From contig SVNK01000002.1 of NCBI GenBank assembly GCA_015066935.1, forward strand, positions 186,001-250,000: a DNA stretch of 64,000 nt, written 5' to 3'. The stretch comes from Ruminococcus sp. GTDB taxonomy: Bacteria; Bacillota; Clostridia; Oscillospirales; Ruminococcaceae. Below, one piece after another: positions 51,695-59,982 of the stretch; the first letter of the stretch is position 1, and each line of letters opens with the position of its first letter. Under the pieces are notes generated by a model. That model made no database searches, was not told where the DNA came from, and saw only the letters and a program-made list of their open reading frames with translations. A program made the position numbers and the translations under genes.

Positions 51695-51728
51695 AAAGTT
51701 GCACCAAATGAGAGTTTGGTGCAACTTT
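51695..51728. repeat. 34-bp palindrome upstream of the Xer-type recombinase gene
   Basis: AAAGTTGCACCAAA and TTTGGTGCAACTTT are perfect 14-bp arms around TGAGAG. It lies between divergent genes, in the leader of the recombinase gene, with no T-run, so it is not a normal terminator for either side. The layout resembles the arms-plus-spacer form of tyrosine recombinase sites, or it may be an RNA leader hairpin or an operator. Confidence 0.7.
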
Positions 51729-51753
51729 AGAATAAAATTGATAGGAGAGTAGT

Positions 51754-52731
51754 ATGAGTAATATAAATTCAGCAGAAAATCCTGAGTTTCTTAATAATTA
51801 TCTTATACATATAAAACTTGTTCAGCTTCTGTCGGAGCGAACCATACAGGAGTATTTTACCGATATAAGACTCTTTCTCCGATACATTTATGAAAATAAT
51901 CATGATACCGGTAAGCCGATTGAAGAAATTTCAATTTCAGACATGTCCGAAACAGAAATCAGTAAAATAACGGTTTCAGATATATATAACTTTATTTTTT
52001 TTACTTCCGATGAACGTCATAACTCTGATAAAGCGAGATACCGTAAAATCTCATCATTGAGAAGTTTCTTTCATTATCTTGAAAAAGTTGCACATATAGT
52101 CCAGAAAGACCCTACGAAAGACCTCGATGTTCCTGTACCTAAAGCGTCTCTTCCGAAATTCCTTTCACTTGACCAGAGTCTGAGACTTCTTGATGCATCC
52201 GACAAAATGGATTCCCGACGTGATTATTGTATCATCACATTGTTTCTTAATTGCGGAATGCGTTTAAGTGAGCTTGTTGGTATGAATATAAAAGATATAG
52301 ACTTTTTTGAAAATCGTGTAAAGGTTCTCGGCAAAGGAAATAAAGAACGTATGGTCTATCTGAATAATGCTTGTATTGATGCACTTAACAGATACCTTGA
52401 AGTAAGAAAAAATCAGCCTAAGGCAGCTGATGAACCTGCATTGTTTATAAGTAATCAGAACAAACGAATTTCAAAACGCCGTGTTCAGCAGATTGTCGAG
52501 AACACGCTTCAGACCGCAGGTCTTGACGGTAAAGGCATAACAACTCATAAACTTCGTCACACGGCTGCAACGCTGATGTATCAGTACGGTGACGCTGATG
52601 TGATTACGTTAAAGGAAATACTTGGACACGAGAGTGTTGCTACAACTGAAATATATACTCATCTTAATCATGAAAAAGCCAGAAATGCTATGGAGGGGAA
52701 TCCCCTTTCAAATATAAAAGGAAAAGGCTGA
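51754..52731 (+). CDS. Tyrosine recombinase, XerC/XerD type
   Basis: The 325-residue protein has an N-terminal SAM-like core-binding domain (FLNNYLIHIKLVQLLSERTIQEYFTDIRLFLRYIYE) and a catalytic domain with Arg in GMRLSELVGM, Lys in LGKGNKERMVYL, HxxR in HKLRHTAATL, His in LGHESVATTEIYTHL and its Tyr. Length and layout fit chromosomal XerC/D resolvases, though it could serve a mobile unit given the AT-rich flank and palindrome. Ribosome binding site ATAGGAGAG precedes ATG. Confidence 0.9.
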   Translation: MSNINSAENPEFLNNYLIHIKLVQLLSERTIQEYFTDIRLFLRYIYENNHDTGKPIEEISISDMSETEISKITVSDIYNFIFFTSDERHNSDKARYRKISSLRSFFHYLEKVAHIVQKDPTKDLDVPVPKASLPKFLSLDQSLRLLDASDKMDSRRDYCIITLFLNCGMRLSELVGMNIKDIDFFENRVKVLGKGNKERMVYLNNACIDALNRYLEVRKNQPKAADEPALFISNQNKRISKRRVQQIVENTLQTAGLDGKGITTHKLRHTAATLMYQYGDADVITLKEILGHESVATTEIYTHLNHEKARNAMEGNPLSNIKGKG

Positions 52732-52818
52732 TACTATTGTTATAGTGTGATTTTTCGCTTGAGCAGACATTAATTAAAAGTATTCTCGTAATTAAGAATA
52801 GACAATGATTCAAAAATT

Positions 52819-52850
52819 ACACCACTGCATCTCAATTGATACAGTGGTGT
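52819..52850 (+). terminator. Terminator after the Xer-type recombinase gene
   Basis: ACACCACTG / CAGTGGTGT stem, then TTGTTTTATT. Confidence 0.85.
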
Positions 52851-52868
52851 TTGTTTTATTATAAAGAT

Positions 52869-52920
52869 ACTCTCCCTTAAAGAGAAAGCGGTTCTGCACA
52901 CCTTCTCTTCAAAGGAGAGT
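52869..52920 (-). terminator. Long imperfect hairpin after the M18 aminopeptidase gene
   Basis: ACTCTCC at one end pairs with GGAGAGT at the other, with an inner AAGAGA / TCTCTT pairing, giving a stem-loop of about 50 nt just past the stop codon on the minus strand. Confidence 0.6.
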
Positions 52921-52926
52921 TTTGTC

Positions 52927-54327
52927 TTAATCGTTCATAAATGCAAGGAATGCTCTGTATGCCATATAGGTATCAAGTTTTGAAACAATTTCATACGGAG
53001 CGTGCATGGAAAGTACAGGAACACCAAGGTCGATTGTATCAACATTCAGATTAGCGATATATGCAGCAACAGTTCCGCCGCCGCCCTCGTCAACCTTGCC
53101 AAGCTCCCCTGTCTGCCAGATAATATTTTCCTTGTCAAGAAGTCGTCTTACTCTGCCGGTAAATTCAGCCGAAGCATCCGAAGATCCGGACTTGCCTCGT
53201 GAACCTGTAAACTTTGTAACAACTACTCCCCTGTTGATATATGCACAGTTATTTCGTTCATTTACTTCAGGGAAAGTCGGGTCCAATGCAGCGTTTACGT
53301 CGGCTGAGAGACATTCTGATGCTGAAAGAACGGTTCTTCCGTCAGAGCCGAGTGCCTCTGCAATATCATAGATAAAGAATTTAAGGTAGGATGAAAGCAG
53401 ACCTGTATTGCCGTCGCTGCCGATTTCCTCTTTATCGGTAAGAACGGTTATAGTTGTGTGTACGGGCGCCTTACAGTCAATTGCTGCCATAAGCGAGGGA
53501 TATGCACAGACTCTGTCGTCATGACCGTATGAGCCGATCATGCTTCTGTCAAAACCGATGTCCTTTGCCTTGAATGCAGGTACAGCTTCAAGCTCAGCAG
53601 AAATGAAATCTGCTTCGGTTATACCGTATTTTTCAAAAAGTATATTGAGAATATTAAGCTTTACGGCACCGCTTTCGTCAGTATTCTTAAAGGGACGTGA
53701 ACCAATGATAATATTAAGTTCCTCACCTTTGATACCCTGTGCAAGCGGACGTTTCATCTGCTCATTTGCGAGATGCGGGAGAAGGTCCGTTACACAGAAA
53801 ACAGGGTCATTTTCATCTTCACCGATGCATACGGTGATTGATTCTCCGTCTGCTTTTATTATAACACCATGGAGAGAAAGAGGAATTGCGGTCCACTGAT
53901 ACTTTTTGATACCACCATAATAATGCGTCTTGAAGAGAGCAATATCGTTATCTTCGTAAACCGGATTCTGCTTGAGATCAAGTCTGGGGGAATCAATATG
54001 TGCCGCACAGATTCTTGTTCCCTCCTGAATGGGAGCAGTTCCGATAATTGAGGCTATTACGGCTTTTCCACGATTTACGGTGTATACCCTGTCCCCTGCA
54101 TTTAGTGACATGCCTTTTTTGAACGGAACGAAGCCGTTGCTTTCAAGCAGCTTTACTGATGAAGTTACAGCTTCACGTTCAGTTTTTGAGCTGTCAAGGA
54201 AGCTCTTATAACCTTCACAGAATTTGTCGCAGGCAGCGAGTTCCTCGTCATTTATTCTTGTGCAGCCGTTCTTACGCTGAAGAAACAGCTTTTCTTTTAA
54301 TTCTTTGATTTCATTGTTTTCACTCAT
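52927..54327 (-). CDS. M18-family aminopeptidase
   Basis: The 466-residue protein matches the M18 (aspartyl/lysyl aminopeptidase, ApeB) family: AAHIDSPRLDLKQNPVYED with the first metal His and Asp, LTDKEEIGSDGNTG with the catalytic Glu, GSYGHDDRVCAYPS, and the late ligand in VPVLSMHAPYEIVS. It is a cytoplasmic zinc peptidase forming large assemblies, which releases N-terminal residues from peptides. It lies 14 bp before coaE in a minus-strand run. Confidence 0.95.
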   Translation of the reverse strand: MSENNEIKELKEKLFLQRKNGCTRINDEELAACDKFCEGYKSFLDSSKTEREAVTSSVKLLESNGFVPFKKGMSLNAGDRVYTVNRGKAVIASIIGTAPIQEGTRICAAHIDSPRLDLKQNPVYEDNDIALFKTHYYGGIKKYQWTAIPLSLHGVIIKADGESITVCIGEDENDPVFCVTDLLPHLANEQMKRPLAQGIKGEELNIIIGSRPFKNTDESGAVKLNILNILFEKYGITEADFISAELEAVPAFKAKDIGFDRSMIGSYGHDDRVCAYPSLMAAIDCKAPVHTTITVLTDKEEIGSDGNTGLLSSYLKFFIYDIAEALGSDGRTVLSASECLSADVNAALDPTFPEVNERNNCAYINRGVVVTKFTGSRGKSGSSDASAEFTGRVRRLLDKENIIWQTGELGKVDEGGGGTVAAYIANLNVDTIDLGVPVLSMHAPYEIVSKLDTYMAYRAFLAFMND

Positions 54328-54341
54328 TGAAATAATTCCTT

Positions 54342-54989
54342 TCAGCAGTTTACAACGGGATTTGATTTGATTTTGTAATAGTCGTTTATTCTGTCGGAAA
54401 GCTCCTTGGAAATTTCGTATACAGCATCAAGTTGACCGTTGTTATGTATAATATAATCAGAATGACTCTCGAAGAATTCTTCAGTAAGCTGAGAATCCAT
54501 GCGTTTCTGAGCCTGTTCGGCTGTAAGTCCGTCACGATTAATAATGCGTTCCTTACGAATATCAGCGTCAGCAAGCACAGAAATAATAATTTCACAGAAG
54601 TCATCTGCACGACTCTCAAAGAGTGTGGGAGCGTCCAGAAGTATGAGCTTCTGTCCTTTTGAAGAGAATTCTCTGATTTTTCTGAGGATTTCACCTGTGA
54701 TGTAAGGATAAATGATAGTGTTTAGCGTTTCAAGCTTTGTTTTATCAGAAAAGACAATTGATGCAAGAGCTTTTCTGTTGAGCGAACCGTCCTCTGCAAT
54801 GATACTGTCGCCGAAGAAATCATTGATTTCAGCCAGACACGGTGAACCTGCTTCAACTACCTCTCTTGAAACTGTATCTGCATTTATGACAGAAAACCCG
54901 TTTTCTGCGAAAATACGAGAGATGGTGCTTTTACCTGCGCCTGTCTGACCTGTAAGTCCGACAACCATTACTCCGCTTAAACTGTTCAT
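54342..54989 (-). CDS. coaE: Dephospho-CoA kinase
   Basis: The 215-residue kinase has the P-loop GLTGQTGAGKST, ADTVSREVVEAGSPC, the LID region and LLDAPTLFESRADDFCEIIISVLAD, the CoaE signature. It phosphorylates dephospho-CoA in the last step of CoA synthesis. Its start ATG overlaps the stop of the upstream threonylcarbamoyladenylate synthase gene (ATGA), so they are coupled. Confidence 0.95.
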   Translation of the reverse strand: MNSLSGVMVVGLTGQTGAGKSTISRIFAENGFSVINADTVSREVVEAGSPCLAEINDFFGDSIIAEDGSLNRKALASIVFSDKTKLETLNTIIYPYITGEILRKIREFSSKGQKLILLDAPTLFESRADDFCEIIISVLADADIRKERIINRDGLTAEQAQKRMDSQLTEEFFESHSDYIIHNNGQLDAVYEISKELSDRINDYYKIKSNPVVNC

Positions 54990-55999
54990 ATCCTTATCAC
55001 CTCGAATCCTGCCGCCCTGATAAGGCGGTTATATACTGCAAGTCCCACGCCACTGCACGAGGGTGCCCTTACATACACTTTTTTTGCACCGATTTCATCT
55101 AATTCTCTTAGTCTGCCGAACAGCAGATGTGCCTGACTCTCACTTTCTGCACCATAAGTAAGATGCTTGTATGGGAAATTGTCTTTATCATTGTCGAAAA
55201 TAAGAGAATAGGTGTTTTCGTCCGAATGTTCGCCCACGTATTTCACAAAATCGTCAAGCGAACTTTCAATCATTATAGTTTCAGCCATTGGAGAATAGTG
55301 CTTATATTTCATTCCGGGAGAAGCTGCTGTATCGTTTTCTCCGAGTCCATTGAGGATTGCAGGGTCGATTATGACACTGTCACATACTTCAAGCAGCATT
55401 TCCTTTGTAACAGAGCCGGGACGCAGTATTCTCACAGTCTTTTCGTTGTCAAACGAAATTACTGTTGATTCAATTCCGAATTCTGACTGTCCACCGTCAA
55501 CGACTGCGGAAATCCTGCCGTTCATGTCACGCATGACGTGCTGTGCAGAAGTCGGACTTGGGTAGCCTGAAATATTTGCCGACGGAGCTGCAATCGGACA
55601 GCCTGACAGTTCGATGATTCTATGCATGACAGGGTGAGACGGTACTCTGATGCCTACTGTTTCAAGTCCGCCTGATGTAACAAAAGGTATTCTTTCGTTT
55701 TTAGGCAGAACCATTGTAAGTGGTCCCGGACAGAAACGCTCTGCAAGTCTGTAAGCAAGATCCGGGATATATGCGGTATAATTTACAGCCTGAGAAAAGT
55801 CTGCAAGATGGACAATAAGAGGATTGTCAGCAGGTCTTCCTTTGGCAGCAAATATACTGCGTACTGCATTCTCGTTCAATGCATCTGCACCGAGTCCGTA
55901 AACGGTTTCAGTGGGAATCCCCACAACAAGACCGGTTTTTATCATTTCAGCAGCTTTCTGAAGCTGCTCATCATTGTTGCAAAGCAATACTGTTTCCAT
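54986..55999 (-). CDS. sua5: L-threonylcarbamoyladenylate synthase (Sua5 type)
   Basis: The 337-residue protein has the YrdC domain (GIPTETVYGLGADALNENAVRSIFAAKGRPADNPLIVH ... CPGPLTMVL ... VGIRVPSHP ... PSANISGYPSPTSAQHV, with IESTVI), a linker with SPGMKYKHYSPMAE, and a C-terminal Sua5 domain. It forms the threonylcarbamoyl-AMP used for t6A37 in tRNA. It lies between prfA and coaE; a prmC gene, often between prfA and this gene, is absent here. Confidence 0.95.
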   Translation of the reverse strand: METVLLCNNDEQLQKAAEMIKTGLVVGIPTETVYGLGADALNENAVRSIFAAKGRPADNPLIVHLADFSQAVNYTAYIPDLAYRLAERFCPGPLTMVLPKNERIPFVTSGGLETVGIRVPSHPVMHRIIELSGCPIAAPSANISGYPSPTSAQHVMRDMNGRISAVVDGGQSEFGIESTVISFDNEKTVRILRPGSVTKEMLLEVCDSVIIDPAILNGLGENDTAASPGMKYKHYSPMAETIMIESSLDDFVKYVGEHSDENTYSLIFDNDKDNFPYKHLTYGAESESQAHLLFGRLRELDEIGAKKVYVRAPSCSGVGLAVYNRLIRAAGFEVIRI

Positions 56000-56002
56000 A
56001 AT

Positions 56003-57076
56003 TTACGCTTCCTGTTTTGCGAGCTTGGCAGCCTGATCGGCTGTAGCCAAGGCATCAAATACCTCATCAAGATTTCCGTTAAGAACGTCCTCAAGTCTGT
56101 AGAGGGTAAGACCGATTCTGTGGTCTGTAAGACGTCCCTGCGGATAATTGTAGGTTCTGATACGTTCAGAGCGGTCGCCTGTTCCGACTTGAGTTCTTCT
56201 CTCCGAAGCTATCTTCGCCTCTTGTTCGCTTTGCATTGCCTCGTAAATTCTGGAACGCAGAATTTTCATTGCCTTGTCCTTATTTTTGTGCTGGCTTCTT
56301 TCGTCCTGACACTCTACCACGACGTTTGTCGGCAGATATGTGATGCGGACAGCTGATTCTGTTTTATTTATATGCTGACCGCCTGCTCCGCTTGCACGGA
56401 AATAATCTATTTTTAAGTCTGTTGGACTTATTTCAAGTTCGACCTCGTCAGCCTCAACAAGTACCGCTACAGTAACGGTAGATGTATGGATTCGTCCCTG
56501 TGATTCTGTTTCGGGAACACGCTGAACACGGTGAACTCCGCTTTCATATTTAAGACGTGAATAGGCTCCGTCGCCCAGAATAGAGAAGCTTATTTCCTTG
56601 AATCCGCCGAGTTCCGTAGGATTGGCGTTGAGAACTTCCTGTTTCCAGCCTCTTGCTTCTGCATACATGGTGTACATTCTGTAAAGAGAATTGGCAAACA
56701 ATGCTGCCTCTTCGCCGCCTGCACCGCCTCTGATTTCAATAATGACGTTTTTATCGTCATTGGGGTCTTTGGGTAGCAGTAGAACCTTCAGTTCCTGAGT
56801 AAAAAGCTCTATATTCTCCTTTGATTCATCGTATTCAAGCTGGGCAAGCTCTTTAAGCTCTTTATCATTTGAGCTGTCGTCAAGCATTTCTTTTGCATCG
56901 GCAAAAGCTTTCTGTGCTTTTTTATATTCACGGTATTTTTCGATGATTGGGGTCATGTTCTTGAAATCACGCATCAGCTGTGTATAGAGTTTATTGTCGC
57001 TGACTACATCAGGGTCAGAAAGCTTCGTGCTGATTTCCTCGTATTTTTCTTCCATAACCGCAAGTTTTTCAAACAT
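56003..57076 (-). CDS. prfA: Peptide chain release factor 1
   Basis: RF1 of 357 residues: N-terminal coiled coil ([28 protein letters not shown]), [26 protein letters not shown], the GGQ loop [24 protein letters not shown], and [21 protein letters not shown] with [29 protein letters not shown]. It releases peptides at UAG and UAA. Ribosome binding site AAAAGGAGTATAT. Confidence 0.97.
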   Translation of the reverse strand: MFEKLAVMEEKYEEISTKLSDPDVVSDNKLYTQLMRDFKNMTPIIEKYREYKKAQKAFADAKEMLDDSSNDKELKELAQLEYDESKENIELFTQELKVLLLPKDPNDDKNVIIEIRGGAGGEEAALFANSLYRMYTMYAEARGWKQEVLNANPTELGGFKEISFSILGDGAYSRLKYESGVHRVQRVPETESQGRIHTSTVTVAVLVEADEVELEISPTDLKIDYFRASGAGGQHINKTESAVRITYLPTNVVVECQDERSQHKNKDKAMKILRSRIYEAMQSEQEAKIASERRTQVGTGDRSERIRTYNYPQGRLTDHRIGLTLYRLEDVLNGNLDEVFDALATADQAAKLAKQEA

Positions 57077-57117
57077 AATATATACTCCTTTTAATTTAGT
57101 TTAAAAAACTTGTCAGG

Positions 57118-57306
57118 CTAACCCTCATCGGCATGTTTTACACTTCTTATATTCTTTTCAATCTTATTCCTCGGAACCATAAATTCACGGGAGCATTTTG
57201 TACATCTTAATCTGAAGTCCATTCCTGAACGAATGACGTACATTTCATTTGAACCGCACGGATGATTTTTTTTCATTGTAAGTAAATCTCCTGGTCTGAT
57301 GTCCAA
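57118..57306 (-). CDS. DUF951 small zinc-type protein
   Basis: A 62-residue protein beginning MDIRPGDLLTMKKNHPCGSNEMYVIRSGMDFRLRCTKCSREFMVPR; the HPCG-x-N and RCxxC pattern is the DUF951 signature. Function unknown; it may bind zinc and nucleic acid. It is 41 bp upstream of prfA on the same strand. The ribosome binding site lies just before ATG (AGGAGG region). Confidence 0.9.
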   Translation of the reverse strand: MDIRPGDLLTMKKNHPCGSNEMYVIRSGMDFRLRCTKCSREFMVPRNKIEKNIRSVKHADEG

Positions 57307-57479
57307 AGTATGGTTCCTCCTTTCGCAAGAATAAAAAGTCGTTCATTTCACATTATACCCCAAATCCGTTTTTAAATCAATATTTTAGCGGTATATTTTT
57401 TTGACTTTGTGGAAAAATAATAAAAACAACCCATTAAACATATTGAAGTCAAACAAAAATTTGAAAGGATAATATAATT

Positions 57480-57836
57480 ATGACAGTTATTTCCGCTGAA
57501 TTTGAATCTCCTGAACTTGCAGAACTTGCTCTTGGAAGGATTAAAAGTACGGTATCCGGTGTTCACAGTGTAAGACTCAATTATAATAGAATTTCAGACA
57601 GGGCTGAACGTCTCAGAGGTGGAGAGCATTATACGATTATCCCAGTGATTTCCACAGTTCACAGTTACAATTTCTTTACTGCGGTTCTTGAGCAGCCTGC
57701 TTCTGAGGATGTGATTCCCGAACCGTCAAGAAGCAGGAGCGCAAGACTCTCCCTTATTTGTGAGGACAGCGGCACAGCACAAATAAAATCGCTTCTTCAT
57801 GCTCTTGGAGCATATAATGTTTATGAGAAAAAATAA
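57480..57836 (+). CDS. Unknown small protein upstream of S1-domain gene
   Basis: The 118-residue protein is unrecognised. It has two short beta-alpha-beta units, at the start (MTVISAEFESPELAELALGRIKSTVSGVHSVRL) and the end (ARLSLICEDSGTAQIKSLLHALGAYNVY), suggesting a doubled ferredoxin-like fold. It is soluble and basic in the middle. ATG follows GAAAGGATAAT. The S1-domain gene follows 75 bp on, in the same direction, with its own ribosome binding site. Function unknown. Confidence 0.6.
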   Translation: MTVISAEFESPELAELALGRIKSTVSGVHSVRLNYNRISDRAERLRGGEHYTIIPVISTVHSYNFFTAVLEQPASEDVIPEPSRSRSARLSLICEDSGTAQIKSLLHALGAYNVYEKK

Positions 57837-57911
57837 ACGTCTATATGAATATAACTCGGATTTGCTGCATATTATGAGACATAAGCATAAAATTACAACG
57901 GAGGTAAAAAT

Positions 57912-58832
57912 ATGAATTACAGACCAGAAGGCTGTTATTTCAGAACTGCGGCAAATCAGAGGTATATCTCATCTATCGAGACTCTCACAGAAGCTATGGA
58001 AAAAGGTATAATCCTTGAAGCAAGAGTTGAATTGTGTGATAATGCGCATAATCTGATTATTGATATCCCCTGCTGCAAGGGAGTTATTCCTCGTGAAGAG
58101 GGAGCTGTCGGTATAAGTGAGGGCAGGGTACGTGATATTGCCCTTATTTCAAGGGTAAACAAAACGGTATGTTTTAAAGTTACAAGCATAGGTATAGGTT
58201 CAGACGGAAAACCCGAAGCTATGCTATCACGCAGTGCGGCTCAGGAAGAATGTTTCAAACAATACATATATAAGCTTTCGTGCGGTGATGTTATTGAAGC
58301 TCGTGTAACTCATATCGAGCGATTCGGCTGTTTTGTTGACATAGGATGCGGTATTTCTTCAATGATTCCGATTGATGCTATTTCCGTTTCAAGAATTTCT
58401 GACCCTTCCGACAGATTTGCGGTCGGACAGTATATCCGTGCAGTTGTAAAAGGTAGGGAGCAGGAACGTGTTTTTCTCACTCATAAGGAACTTCTTGGTT
58501 CATGGGAACAGAATGCTGCAGAATTTGAAGTCGGTGAGACTGTATCGGGAATAGTTAGATCGGTTGAGGAATACGGTATATTTGTAGAGCTTGCACCAAA
58601 TCTTGCTGGACTTGCCGAACCAAAAGAAAATGTGATTGCCGGACAGAATGTAAGCGTTTATATAAAAGCTATTATACCCGATAAAATGAAAATAAAGCTT
58701 GTAATCGTGGATGTTTGTGAGGATAACGGTCATTTATCCGATATCAGATACTTCTCTGACGCTGACCATATTGATTCGTGGAGGTACTCTACAGAAAAAA
58801 GCGGAAAATTTATAGGAACTGTATTTGAATGA
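57912..58832 (+). CDS. S1-domain RNA-binding protein
   Basis: The 306-residue protein has S1-type OB-fold repeats: a diverged N-terminal unit (EARVELCDNAHNLIIDIPCCKGVIPREE), a good one (DVIEARVTHIERFGCFVDIGCGISSMIPIDAIS) and another (GETVSGIVRSVEEYGIFVELAPNLAGLAEPKENVIAGQNVSVYIKAI). It resembles short ribosomal S1-like proteins of clostridia. It likely binds RNA, perhaps in translation. Ribosome binding site CGGAGG is before ATG. Confidence 0.88.
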   Translation: MNYRPEGCYFRTAANQRYISSIETLTEAMEKGIILEARVELCDNAHNLIIDIPCCKGVIPREEGAVGISEGRVRDIALISRVNKTVCFKVTSIGIGSDGKPEAMLSRSAAQEECFKQYIYKLSCGDVIEARVTHIERFGCFVDIGCGISSMIPIDAISVSRISDPSDRFAVGQYIRAVVKGREQERVFLTHKELLGSWEQNAAEFEVGETVSGIVRSVEEYGIFVELAPNLAGLAEPKENVIAGQNVSVYIKAIIPDKMKIKLVIVDVCEDNGHLSDIRYFSDADHIDSWRYSTEKSGKFIGTVFE

Positions 58833-58840
58833 CATATAAA

Positions 58841-58874
58841 AAAGCAGCTGAAAGCTTTTGGCTTCAGCTGCTTT
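58841..58874. terminator. Terminator between the S1 gene and pfkA
   Basis: AAAGCAGCTGAA / TTCAGCTGCTTT stem, symmetric, between convergent genes. Confidence 0.85.
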
Positions 58875-58880
58875 ATCTTA

Positions 58881-59843
58881 TCAGAATGCAATCTGCTCAG
58901 CGATATGGTGAAGTTTTTCGTCGTAAGGCTTCTTCATGGAGAGAGCTTCCTGAATATCATAATCAACAATACTGCTGTCTTTAATGCCGACTACACGATT
59001 GCCGATACCCTGTTCGAGAAGTTCAACAGCGTAGTTACCGAGTCTGGTAGCTTCAACTCTGTCTCTCAGTGTAGGAGAGCCGCCTCTCTGTACGTGACCG
59101 AGTACAGTTGCTCTTGTTTCAATATGAGTTTTTTCCTGAAGAACCTTTGCGATTTCGTCAGCATGACCAATGCCTTCTGCAACAATTACAACGAAATTCT
59201 GCTTACCCTTTGCTTTCTTTTCGAGCATGGTCTTGGCAATAGCATCAAGGTCATAAGGAACTTCCTTTGTGATAATATCTGTAGCACCGCATGCAATACC
59301 TGTATTTACTGCGATATGACCTGCATTTCTTCCCATAACCTCAACAACTGAACATCTGTCGTGAGACTGAGAAGTGTCACGAAGCTTGTCAACAAGCTCC
59401 ATAGCTGTATTCATTGCAGTATCAAAACCGATAGTGTAATCGGTGCAGGCAATATCGTTGTCGATTGTTCCGGGGATACCGATGCAGAGTACGCCCTTGG
59501 CTGAAAGGTCGGCAGCACCTCTGAATGAACCGTCACCGCCGATTACAACAAGTCCTTCGATACCGAGTTCTTCGCACTTTGCTCTTGCAAGGTCAACACC
59601 CTCTTCGGTTCTGAATTCAGGACATCTTGCTGTATACAGAACAGTACCGCCTTTATGGATGATATCGGAAACACTTCTTTCATCCATTTTGAAAATATCG
59701 CCGTTGATGAGTCCTACGTAACCTCTGTGGATACCGTAAACTTCCATCCCCTTGCTGAGAGCAGTTCTTACGACAGCTCTTACTGCGGCATTCATACCCG
59801 GAGCGTCTCCTCCGCTTGTTAAAACACCGATTTTCTTAATCAT
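58881..59843 (-). CDS. pfkA: ATP-dependent 6-phosphofructokinase
   Basis: The 320-residue enzyme has GVLTSGGDAPGMNAAVRAV, VIGGDGSFRGA (ATP-type Gly), IPGTIDNDI, the catalytic region and VLGHVQRGGSPT. This is the classical bacterial allosteric PfkA. ATG at 59843 follows GGAGAG; a longer reading has no ribosome binding site. It lies downstream of dnaE, as in many clostridia (whiA-dnaE-pfkA). A second, group III enzyme is at 21578-22660. Confidence 0.97.
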   Translation of the reverse strand: MIKKIGVLTSGGDAPGMNAAVRAVVRTALSKGMEVYGIHRGYVGLINGDIFKMDERSVSDIIHKGGTVLYTARCPEFRTEEGVDLARAKCEELGIEGLVVIGGDGSFRGAADLSAKGVLCIGIPGTIDNDIACTDYTIGFDTAMNTAMELVDKLRDTSQSHDRCSVVEVMGRNAGHIAVNTGIACGATDIITKEVPYDLDAIAKTMLEKKAKGKQNFVVIVAEGIGHADEIAKVLQEKTHIETRATVLGHVQRGGSPTLRDRVEATRLGNYAVELLEQGIGNRVVGIKDSSIVDYDIQEALSMKKPYDEKLHHIAEQIAF

Positions 59844-59982
59844 ACAATACTCTCCAATCATATATTATTTACATTCAGACCGTATAAATGCTGGATGTTA
59901 ATTCCATACCTTTTTATTTTACTACTTTTAGCACTTTTTGTCAAGTGCAAATGGTGTATTTTTTTATTTTTACGTTGATTAA

